A stretch of DNA of 64,000 nt from Aldrovandia affinis (taxonomy: Eukaryota; Chordata; Actinopteri; Notacanthiformes; Halosauridae). The DNA lies in contig JAINUG010000014.1 in assembly GCA_029706075.1 (NCBI GenBank), positions 3,048,001 to 3,112,000 of the forward strand, in the 5' to 3' direction. Shown in pieces: positions 53,497-64,000 of the stretch. The notes beneath the pieces were generated by a model. That model had not been told where the DNA came from. It worked only from the letters and a program-made list of their open reading frames with translations, and did no database searches. The translations under genes were made by a program, and so were the position numbers. Numbering within the stretch: position 1 is the stretch's first letter; each line of letters opens with the position of its first letter.

Positions 53497-53612
53497 TATA
53501 CTGTTTATACTGTACATATGTAGCATATTCACTTCTGGTTAGATGCTAACTGCATTTCGTTGTCTCAGTACTTGTACTTTGTGCAATGACAATAAAGTTG
53601 AATCTAATCTAA
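53497..53612 (+). mobile_element. LINE 3' end resumed
   Basis: Ends GTACTTTGTGCAATGACAAT then AAAGTTGAATCTAATCTAAT, the typical 3' tail with a pentanucleotide repeat (AATCT). Confidence 0.8.
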
Positions 53613-53703
53613 TCATTGACATGTGAATAGGTGATTGAGAGGTAGAGACAGAGAAACTCCTGAAACTAACAATGGCCAGTAGAATACATGGATAGGTGAT
53701 CAA

Positions 53704-54140
53704 ATGGCTACTCAGGCCAACCATTTAGACTTGATAAACAATACAATAGACTGTTTCCTGGCTAGGCCTCAGGAACTGAATCAATCAGAACCCGCCTCAG
53801 AAAACAAAGCTCAAAAAGAGTATTTAGATGGTATTCTTGTATTACCTGTCATTTACTTTGTTACTGTCGCTACGGAAATAAAACCATCTTCATCAAGTGG
53901 TGCTGTATTTCTTACACTAGACACTGTTCAACAGAACAAAAATGTATTATTCAGTAGCAGAAGCAGTGGGGTCTCTGCTCCACAAAAGGTCCAAATTGGG
54001 CAAGAAGTCACAAGACAAGTTGATAGCGTTTCATCTGTTAAACGAAATGTACAAGAAGTCAAACTTAAATGGTTTGATATGAAACTAGAAACTAAAAAAC
54101 AAATAACCGCATGCAGACAAAACATTTTAGCCACTGAAGG
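53704..54140 (+). pseudogene. unidentified open segment between mobile elements
   Basis: Open for about 145 codons from MATQANHLDLINNTIDCFL, Gln/Ser/Lys-rich, with a short hydrophobic stretch (GILVLPVIYFVTVA). It runs out into antisense Harbinger sequence near 54140. No family recognised. It may be a piece of the disrupted retrovirus or of another transposon. Chance openness cannot be excluded. Confidence 0.35.
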
Positions 54141-54149
54141 AGGCCAAGG

Positions 54150-54722
54150 AACACCAGATAAGCTCTCCCAAACGGATGAGCGCATCGGTGCCGTCATCGG
54201 TGAGGTGTTGCTGTCCGGTATTATTCCAGAAGGGGAATAAGGTGATGGTGAATGGAGCTTTAATGCGCACATGGGTACAATCTATGGCACCCATCATATT
54301 AGGAAGGCTGGCCAGTTTGAAAAAGGTCTGTTTGACACCAATTTGGCTTTGTGCACTATAGGGAAATCTAATATACTCTGGGGCTAGTTTAACAATAGAA
54401 TGAAGCACACCGGGCAGTGTGTGGCTCATGGAGGGTTTGGATATTCCGGAACGGTCGACAATCTCCCTTTGGAAAGTGCCCGTGGCCAAAAAGCCAAGCC
54501 CTGACAGCACTTGGACATGTATTGGAATGGCATAATCATCTTGTTTGCCTCATTAAATCTGGCTCTAAGATGTTGCACAGCCTCAATAGAAGGGTTCTAG
54601 GGAATCGGAACCAGCTCATGAGCCACTCGTCATCCTCTGCAAAAAAGTCAGACCGGTCCCTGAAAATACGATCTCGCCCAAAGTGCTCTCGCCAATTCCT
54701 CTAATAGCACAAGGTCCGCCAT
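54150..54722 (-). pseudogene. PIF/Harbinger transposase N-terminal fragment
   Basis: The minus strand starts MADLVLLEELARALWARS, continues after frame shifts with DDEWLMSRFRFPR-like sequence, GFLATGTFQREIVDRSGISK and the first catalytic region NMMGAIDCTHVRIKAP. HARBI1-like. The C-terminal catalytic half is missing. Confidence 0.82.
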
Positions 54723-55190
54723 TGCAAGCTTGGACTTTACAGCATTTTGGCCCTTTAAATAGTATTTCTCATCAATTAATTATTTAAAAAACAAAACTGC
54801 AATTATTAAATCATAATAACTCTTTGTAATGCTATTACTCATTTCAAATTTATTTGTTTTGCTTAATTAAAATAGTATTCGCAACCAATTTATGTTAGTT
54901 TCTTTATAATTTATCTTTCTTTATGATATTTAAATATTTCAGGACAAAACAGGTAGACAAAGAAGCGTATTTAATGACCAATTTCATCAATAAAAGTGAA
55001 AGATTCGAGTTAAAAGATGAACTGCTGAGTTTACAGATACTCTGTGTGTGGTCTCAGGTTTTCATAAATTTCCTTCGCACGTCTGAACAAGTTGGACTCC
55101 CAAAAACTTTTATAAATCCCAATTTTCATGTGTAAATGTTGGTACGAAGGAATTATGAGAAATTTTGTTCGTATGTTGCTTGATAAATGA
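54723..55190. other. AT-rich intergenic DNA, nothing recognised
   Basis: No convincing coding or repeat feature. One short open segment (54923-55135) has no family signal. Confidence 0.6.
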
Positions 55191-55530
55191 GGCCCATGTT
55201 CCCATATTCCAAGATGATAAGGCCCCCATACACACTGCTGAATGGATTCAAGAGTGATTTCATAAACATCTGGATGAAGTTAAATACCTTCGGTGGCCTC
55301 CCTAATCACCAGATCTAAACATCATTGAACCTTTAAGGGAAGTTTTGAAACATAGAGTGCGGAGTAGATTTCCAATGCCTTCATCTCACAAAAATTGGAG
55401 GCTTTCCTTCTTGAAGTATGGGCCAAAACCCCTGCAATGCACTTGTATAACTGTATTACAAGAAGGATGTAAGCTGTTCTGAAGGCAAAGGGCAGCCCAA
55501 CTCCATATTAATATGTTTTCATTGTTGTGT
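55190..55530 (+). pseudogene. Tc1 transposase C-terminal fragment
   Basis: Reads DDKAPIHTAEWIQE (second Asp region), then [13 protein letters not shown] (Glu motif) with stops in between, ending in a decayed C terminus. Several stops; ancient. Confidence 0.8.
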
Positions 55531-56130
55531 CTACCTCCTGTAAATAGGTGAAACTTTATAGGGGATATAAGCTTAACGCCCTGTAAATGTATTGTACTTT
55601 AATAAAAAATGTCATTGTTCTTGTCATGTTTGTAATTACTAGAGTAAAACTCTGCAATCACTGCATTGAAAAATTGTTTTGGGGGGGGACCAATGTAATA
55701 GATGTTATTAAACTCACATGATATAAAGTGTGTCCATTTTCTTATGTAAAAACAAGATCAAAAACATTTGAAAGCAAGAAAAATAGCATATACCTCAAAT
55801 AGCATTCACAACCTTTCTGTGCATTGTAATAAAAATAATAGTTCATTGGTGCTTTGTAATGAAAATGAGAGACTATAAACTATAGACTATAAACTGTCTT
55901 TATCTTGTATTGTTTGTAATTATAGGAGAATAACATGAATATTTAAGCTGCATAGTTTTAAGGGTAAAATAGCCTATGTTTGCATGACTGTTTTCAGTTT
56001 AATTTACATTACTGGAGTACATTTGACCCCAAACATAGGCCTAACAGATGCTTACATTATTATACTATTTAATGTCTACAAAACATGATTTGTATTTTTT
56101 TATTATTATTTATTTTCAAATAAATCCATG
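55531..56130. other. AT-rich intergenic DNA, nothing recognised
   Basis: AT-rich, no gene, no complete repeat. Confidence 0.6.
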
Positions 56131-56132
56131 TA

Positions 56133-57562
<1,430 letters not shown>

Positions 57563-57564
57563 TA

Positions 57565-58228
57565 TATATCCAACGTGTGTCTCCGTTTGTAAAAGGGTGA
57601 TAGGCTGTACGGGCCACTGCATATGATATAGCCTACTGCACATGAAGCTTGCCATTGGACAATTTTCTGTTGAATTCTTGCCTCAGTCTTGCCTCGCACA
57701 TGAAATCTTTGTGTCCTCCATATATTCTGCTTCTCTTGTGTGTGGGCATGTGGGTGAAAACTCCTCGGAGGCGGCGAACGCATATAGATCTGCCTGCACG
57801 ACACATCCGACTGGAGGGGCGGCCCTCAGATTGCTCGGCTGCCCAGGGGGTTTTGCTTGAGAAGTTATGGAAGGCAGCCAGCGGTGAAGTCGGCAGGGCA
57901 GTGGCACCGAGCACCAGTTAGACTCGCAAATGATCCACCAGTTTGGGGAATCTGGTCGTAAGATTTAACGGTTACAGGACGGGGGATTCAACTTCAAAAT
58001 CAAACACCCCCTAAAGTGTAAACACAACAATAAACCGTGGACCACGCTTTGTTCTATCGTGCAAAGTTTAGCCTTTGGTTATTCATGAATCTTAATGAAA
58101 TGTGTTACCTTTTATTCATTCTTTCACTTACATGCCATCTATGTAGCTACACACATAGTTTAGAACTTTACCTCTATTCTTTTTTTATGTTTTTCTCTGA
58201 ACTGCAGTGCGCAAAAACGTCATACGTA
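57565..58228. other. intergenic DNA, partly GC-rich, nothing recognised
   Basis: 57740-57920 is GC-rich and unlike its AT-rich surroundings, but shows no splice-flanked or conserved coding pattern that I recognise. Confidence 0.5.
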
Positions 58229-59844
58229 CAATGGGGAAAATAAGTATTGAACACATCAGCATTTTTCCCAGTAAATGTATTTCCAATGAGGCCATTTAAG
58301 TGAAATTTGCACCAGACTTTGGTATTAACTCAAGAAATCCAGACATAAAATCAAAACATTAAAGTCCATATGTAAATAAAGTTATGTGTAATAAAGTGGA
58401 ATGACATAGGAAAAAAGTATTGAACACACTAACTGAAGTTAATTCAATACTTAGTGGAGAAGCCTTTGTTTGTAATGACAGCTTAAAGGCGCTTTCTGTA
58501 TGAAGTAACTAATCGTCCGCAGTATTCAGGTGTGATTTTGGCCCATTCCTCTACACAGATTGTCTTTAAATCTTGAAGATTGCGGGGGGCCCTCTTGTGA
58601 ATCTGGATCTTCAGATGCTTCCACAAATGTTCAATTGGGTTTAAGTCAGGTGATTGACTGGGCCATTCCAACAAGTTGATTTTCTTTCTCTGAAACCAAT
58701 TGCGAGTTTCCTTTGCTGTATGCTTTGGATCGTTGTCCTGCTGGAAGGTCCACCCACGTCTCATCCTCAGCATCCTGGTGGATGGCGGCAGGTTCATCTC
58801 AATAATCTCTCTGCACATGGCTCCATTCATTGTTCCTTCAATGATATGAAGTCTGCCAGTACCACGAGAGGAGAAACAGCCCCACATCATGATACTTCCA
58901 CCTCCAAACTTCACTGTTGGTATAGTGTTATTCGGGTGATGTGCAGTGCCATTTCTCCTCCAAACATGGTGTGTTGTTTGACAACCAAAAAGTTCAATTC
59001 TGGTCTCATCTGACCAGAGTACATGCTCCCAGTAGTTCACTGGCTTGTCCAAATGTTGTTTGGCAAATTTTTAACGAGCTTCAACATGTCTTTTTTTCAA
59101 TAGTGGAGTCTTGCGGGCTGAGCGTGCACAGAGGCCATGGCGGTGGAGTGCATTGCCTACTGTCCTTTCTGTCACAGTTGTACCTGCTGCCTCCAAGTCT
59201 TTCTGGAGCTCTTTCCTAGTGGTCCTTGGCTCTTCGGCTACTCTTCTAAGTATCCTTCTGACTCCCTGATCAGAAATCTTGCGAGGAGCTCCTGTGCGTG
59301 GCCGGTTGATGGTGGATTGATGTTGCTTCCACTTACGGATAATGCCCCCAATGGTGCTTACTGGAAGATTCAGAAGTTGTGAAATACGTCTGTAGCCAAT
59401 TCCATTTTCATGTTTTGCAACAATCTGGTTGTGAAGGTCTTGAGAGAGCTTTTTGCTTTTACCCATCATTAGATGTTTCTTGTGTGGCACCTTGGTAACA
59501 AAAAAACCTTTTATAGCCCATCAATATATTCTAACCCAGCTGACATTAATTAGCACAGATTGGAGGTAGAGTTGCCTCCTAATTAGTTATGGTTTTCAGC
59601 TGGTTCCTTGCCTTTCCTTGCTGTGGTGTACTGCTTTTTCTTAGTGTGTTCAATACTTTTTTCCTGTTTCATTCCACTTTATTACACATAACTTTATTTA
59701 CATATGGACTTTAATGTTTAGATTTTTTGTCTGGATTTTTTGAGTTAATACCAAAGTCTGGTGCAAATTTCACTTGAATAGGCTCATTGGAAATACATTT
59801 ACTGGACCAAATGTTGATGTGTTCAATACTTATTTCCCCCATTG
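58229..59844 (-). mobile_element. Tc1 element, nearly complete, 1616 bp
   Basis: TIRs start CAATGGGGAAAATAAGTATT (left) and CAATGGGGGAAATAAGTATT (right, complement), TA at 58227-58228 and 59845-59846. Long TIR-like arms of about 160 bases. Contains an almost intact transposase on the minus strand. Confidence 0.96.
58483..59466 (-). pseudogene. Tc1 transposase with a single in-frame stop
   Basis: Starts [20 protein letters not shown]. Two helix-turn-helix parts, GRPR-like linker ([14 protein letters not shown]), first Asp [13 protein letters not shown], second Asp [13 protein letters not shown], Glu [13 protein letters not shown] (DD34E). Ends at 58483. The only obvious lesion is a TAA codon near 59073 where relatives have Leu, between the DNA-binding and catalytic domains. 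Confidence 0.93.
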
Positions 59845-59846
59845 TA

Positions 59847-60139
59847 TGTGCGTAAATGAACACAGAAAATGAACACTGGTCAGATATTTGTTTCAGACGA
59901 CAGACTCCTGCTAAAATCGATCTGGCTACTTCATCTCTGTTTTTTTAAGAAGCAGTAGAGCTGATACTTTTTTGCACGCGATCGGTAATGTGAAACGTTG
60001 CGTGGCCAAATCAGCTGAACATAAGTAGTAAGTCAGCGGTTTACGCAACAGTAGTCAGTTAAGGGCTCCCTGTTTTAGTTATTAATAGGCGAAGGATGAC
60101 ATCATTGTTTTAAAAAAGTGTAAAGAAGAAAAATAATTA
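59847..60139. other. intergenic DNA between Tc1 and the abl1 3' end
   Basis: AT-rich, no feature recognised. Confidence 0.6.
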
Positions 60140-60155
60140 TCCACAACAACAATCT

Positions 60156-60161
60156 TTTATT
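60156..60161 (-). promoter_or_regulatory. abl1: abl1 polyadenylation signal (candidate)
   Basis: AATAAA on the gene strand, about 2 kb after the stop codon and just before AT-rich intergenic DNA and transposons. Confidence 0.5.
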
Positions 60162-60555
60162 ATTTTACAACAGACTGTGAATCACAAGACAAAGTCTCTC
60201 TCTTACAACAGTGCCTTAAAATGAACACACAGTTACGTGAATACAAAACAAACAAAACAAGAAAAAAAGGTACAGATCTGTTTCAAGTAACATAATAGCT
60301 TTGTATTTGCATCAAAGGAGAATTGCACCATAAGGGAAAATATTTGCAATGGGGAACATATTAACTAAACAAAATGGTCTAGATTTAAGGTTAAAAAAAG
60401 TGGCATGACATATCTAAGTAGAAAAAAACAACCCAAAGAAGACTTGATGCAAAGTATATGATAGTGAGATATAAAAGGTGTTCAGAGTATCACAGCAGTC
60501 AGAGAACAATGCTGTTGTAAAGGGCATAACCCGGTCCAGCAAACAAGCTGAACAA

Positions 60556-60605
60556 ATAACACACACACTCACTCACACACACACACACACACACACCACA
60601 CACAC
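60556..60605. repeat. (CA)n microsatellite
   Basis: CACACA tract in the probable abl1 3' UTR. Confidence 0.95.
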
Positions 60606-62178
60606 GCCATGGTGAGGGTCCTTTTTAGAATAACATTATGAATGGGAACAAGAAAAGAATAAAAAATACACATATCTTCCTGTCCAAACATTGTGGTTTT
60701 GTGATTGTGATGCAGTCTCCTGGTTCCTCTTCAATCTCCCTGCTGGTGATACTAATGTTATCAGACATGTTATCAACAGAAAACGCACGATTCACCGTCC
60801 ACAGTTCTCGGACTGAAAAGGCAGTCTTCATCGTGTTTCATGTTGTGTCAATGGCTTCTAAGGCGACCATGCATACACGTGTATCACTGGTTTAGCGGTA
60901 ATGGCATACTATTTTTCACTGCATTGTATGTTGCTGGTCTTGTATTTATTGTAAGGTTAAGTGACTCCAGTTAAGTCCACAATAACACACCGGTCTTGGG
61001 CAGATGCGGCTACAAGGAGACGACTGTAACTCAACACCGTTAACGGTTGTCACATGAACACTAAAAACCAAACAAAGTCTTCCTTCTCCTGTAGACCATT
61101 GTTTCACAGTTTCATCCAAATCCATCCCATAACATTTTGAAGTGTCCTGTTCAGAGACAGGCATAGACGGTGACAGCACATAACTTACTCTCCCCCAAGC
61201 TGATGGCAAAGGTAAATATGCTCCTGGTGTATTTGTCCCCCTTCTTCCCTCGTTCCTGCCATAGAGCGATGCTGTAATTTTTCTGAAGTGTTCACAATGC
61301 AGAGTGGCCTCCTGTCAAGTCAACAGCTGTTCCGTAATTCACAGGGAGCAGAAAAGCTGGAACTGCAAGATGTAGAACAGGATCACTAAAATGCTGATGA
61401 CTGGTGACAGTGCTGGTTGATGGATCCGTTAAGTTGGAGGGAAATGAAACATGGAAACACAGACCACTTTTGGTAGTTCCCTACCCTGGTTTAGTTCTAG
61501 GATAGATTATCATTTTTGAGTTTGATTATGGTCTTTGTCATGGAGACACAGCTCTCAGAACTCCACTACTAAACAACTCTGACATGTTGCCCACACCCCA
61601 TCATCACCAAACCAACAAAATCACACCAATTGTACCATTACCACAGAGAGACCTGTAAGTATGTCATAAGAAGCAACTAGCATTCACCAAACAAGGACAT
61701 TCAGTATATGAGGTTTGTATTATTGACACAGTGATATCTCCAAAGCTTAGGAATTAAGCAACATTGCTTTGATTACCTGACCCCCCCCAAAAAAACAAAA
61801 AAACATAACAATGATACAACTTTTAAGTAATAATATTAAAAAGACAAAACAAAATGGACCAGTAGAACTATATAACACAATTCAAGTGATGCAGAATTGG
61901 GCCCGTGCCTTTCCCCACCCCCCATACAGACTAGTAGAGTTGCCTTTGTATTTAAAAGTTAAAAAACAAGAAAAAAATTCCTTGGATATTGTGCATAGTA
62001 CATGCGTGGTTCCATGTTTAATGCATTGTTCCTGCTGTGGAGACGACTGGCCATTCACGAAAGGTCAATACCCCCCACGGTGTCTGTCTCACTGCAGTCT
62101 TCCTGCAGTTCGTTCAATGGCGTCCCCCACCCAATCACTCCCTCACTGCACGTGGAGCAGGCCTTGCGGGCTCCTGCG

Positions 62179-63764
62179 CTACCTCTGCACGATGTCGCTG
62201 ATCTCCTTGGCAGAGGACAGCAGCTTGGTGAAGTCCTGCTGCGCGGCGCTGCCCCCGGTGGCCACAGGGCAGGTCTGCAGCCCCCGCAGGCTGCTCTCCA
62301 GCTTGCTGACGGCATCCCGGAAGGCAAACTTGTTCCTCATCTGCCGGATGGACTCCACATAGCCGGCGCAGAATTTGGACAGGTTTTTGCCAGCTTCCAG
62401 GACCGCACTGTGACTGCCGGTCTGCCCCGAGTTCCTGCCAACGGCGGCCCGCAGTTGCTCGGCCCCCTCCAGCACTATCTCCCGCGTGACAGCGGCCGAG
62501 CTGCCGTGCCTCTCTGGGGGCTGCCAGGTCTTCCGCAGGGACCTGCGGGTGGTCATTAAAGGGGTGAAGGCTGTGGCAGGGGGCTGCTCGCCGCCCGCTG
62601 GTCCAGGTTGTGACCCTGGCTGGGGCTGCCCGGAGGTGCGGGAAGTGGGGGAGATCCTCGATAGCTGTGGTTTGGTGGAGCTGATGTTTGGTTTCTTAGG
62701 CCCCTCCAGAGCTGGAGGAGGCCTGGCCTGTTCGGTGGAGCCTGCACCAGCCGGAGGGAGGTCAGCGGTCACAGGGAGGGCTTTGGGCTCCAATGGAAGG
62801 TCATGGGTTAGGCTCTGGGAGATCTTTCCGGATTTGGCTGTGGCAGGCAGGGGCGGAGCCGGCTTCTGCCTCTGGGCCTTCCCCTTGTCCCTGGCTGTCA
62901 GGTGCTCGAGGGTGTGCCTGGGTCGGTGGGAACGGCCATCCTCTGCGACCACCCCTGGCTCTGAAAGTGTGCTTAGTTTGAACGACTCAGCCTGCAGGCG
63001 GCAGCCCGATTTGGAGGTCAAGTCTGGGGGGCTGGAGCAGGGGCTGGATTCGTCTGCCCCATCTTCTGCCTTTTTGGGCAGGCGTGAGGGTGGGGTGAGG
63101 GTGCCCGACCCTGGGGGGGTGGGGCACGTGGCTCCCTCTGGCCGCTGATCATTGGTCCTCTTGCGGAGCAGGGCAGGCCTGCCCCCGGAGGTGCCCGAGT
63201 CGAAGTGGCGCGGCAACGGGTCACGGGGCAGCGTTACCGACTTCCAGTCAGCGCGCTGGGACCCAGTGGACACGCCGGTGGCAGGGGACGAGGGCAAGAA
63301 GCGCTTGGGGTTGGAAGCGGGCTCCTCCTGCCCCAGTAGCATAGGGGCCACCCGCCCTCCGGTGCCGGATGCCACTGGGGCGCCCTTTTTCTTGCCGTGC
63401 GAAGGGAGCACCCCCATGGATCCGGGGTAGGGGGGTGTCCCATTAGCCATGCCCCCAGCGCTGTTGTTATTTGCACCTGATAGCTTTACGGGCTCAAAGC
63501 AGATGGAGCCGCTGCCAAGGTCCCCTGAACCCCGCCCCCCTGCCGCGCTCTTACGCTCCACACGTGCGTCTGTCTCCCGGAAGGAGCTGCTGCGTTTGGG
63601 TGGGGCTGGGGCAGTCTTCTTCTTCTTCTTGATGAGGTTGAAAAGGCTGGTCCTAGAGCGGTCCCGGAGCAGCAGTCGGCTGTCCTCGCTCAGGCTGTTG
63701 CCTGGGAACGGCCTCTCTCTCCTGAGAACGGTGGGGGAAGTGGCTCCCTCAGGCTCGCCTGCGT
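62179..63764 (-). CDS. abl1: tyrosine-protein kinase ABL1, last coding exon
   Basis: 1586 bases including the stop at 62179-62181; phase 1 acceptor (GTTCTCAG). It encodes the long C-terminal region of a non-receptor tyrosine kinase; SH3, SH2 and kinase exons lie to the right of the window. Seen in order: LLLRDRSRTSLFNLIKKKKK then TAPAPPKRSSSFRE (basic nuclear-localisation and PxxP motif, conserved with ABL1), WKSVTLPRDPLP, PPSRLPKKAEDGADE, proline-rich repeats, SLRKTWQPPER, and the F-actin-binding helical bundle (about 62182-62490) with HSAVLEAGKNLSKFCAGYVE, SIRQMRNKFAFRDAVSKLES and KEISDIVQR at the end. ABL1 rather than ABL2 by the [20 protein letters not shown]-type match. Runs in the same direction as c5. 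Confidence 0.95.
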
Positions 63765-64000
63765 CTGAGAACCACACAAAAGAAAATGTCAGCCTGTTAG
63801 CGTCCCATAATCCCTGCTCAGTGCGCAACAGTGTGCCGCAAAACCATGCCAGCCTGCCACAAATGTAACACACAAGAGGTTTCACACATTACGCTGGTTT
63901 CATCACAGATTGCATAGGTGAAACAGGTGGACAGCTCCTGTGTTCTTTCTGTCCTCTCTACCTCCTAACTACAGAAGGCTTGAGTTGGTAACATTACTGT
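63765..64000 (-). other. abl1: abl1 intron, partial
   Basis: Starts directly upstream of the acceptor of the last exon. No further exon seen before the window edge. Confidence 0.8.

Larger units (their letters stand above)
60140..62178 (-). other. abl1: abl1 3' UTR (probable extent)
   Basis: Follows the abl1 stop without any transposon insertion, unlike the flanking DNA. A canonical polyadenylation signal AATAAA (gene strand) lies at 60156-60161. Contains a (CA)n near 60556-60605. The boundary is inferred, not shown. Confidence 0.55.

Noticed and set aside
62486..63148. 220-codon plus-strand open frame opposite abl1
   Set aside because: Shadow of the GC-rich abl1 coding exon; no family signal.

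Overview
This is vertebrate nuclear DNA, most likely from a ray-finned (teleost) fish. The evidence is split genes with GT-AG and a few GC-AG introns, a dense load of teleost-type transposons (Tc1/mariner, hAT, Harbinger, a piggyBac-like MITE, L2/Rex-type LINEs, tRNA-derived SINEs, an endogenous retrovirus) and many CA microsatellites. I cannot name the species.

Two host genes are present, both on the minus strand. From 37 to 37826 lies most of complement component C5 (c5): 33 exons, from the signal-peptide exon at 37762-37826 to an exon at 37-76, giving about 1,414 codons. The last exons (end of MG8 and the C345C/NTR domain) lie off the left edge. Identity as C5 rather than C3 or C4 rests on exon-by-exon similarity and on the missing thioester: the equivalent place reads [10 protein letters not shown], with no GCGEQ. 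From 62179 to 63764 lies the last coding exon of the tyrosine kinase ABL1 (abl1), with its basic KKKKK motif, proline-rich region and C-terminal F-actin-binding domain. Its long 3' UTR reaches down to about 60140. The 22 kb between the genes (37.8-60.1 kb) is almost all nested mobile elements: a broken retrovirus (39.6-46.5 kb) split by LINEs, one LINE inserted in another (46.5-53.6 kb), a TIR element carrying a gene fragment (52.2-53.5 kb), Harbinger and Tc1 remains, and two Tc1 elements (56.1-57.6 and 58.2-59.8 kb).

The most unusual region is 15.2-23.5 kb inside c5. The exon pair encoding the beta/alpha processing site (R-x-K-R) and the C5a anaphylatoxin domain is present as two complete modules (A at 15682-16702, C at 22287-23267) and one broken module (B at 19543-20337). 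All are phase 1-1 exons, so any combination keeps the frame. Introns of A and C differ by only about 2 percent by eye. The exons differ at 19 sites, and all 19 change the amino acid. Each complete module has lost something the other keeps: C keeps the conserved Cys before the processing site, and A keeps the LGR C5a C terminus. This suggests diversifying selection on duplicated anaphylatoxin exons, with alternative splicing or a tandem-anaphylatoxin precursor as possible outcomes. LTR-like repeats flank the modules, and a Tc1 element sits in A but not at the matching empty site in B.
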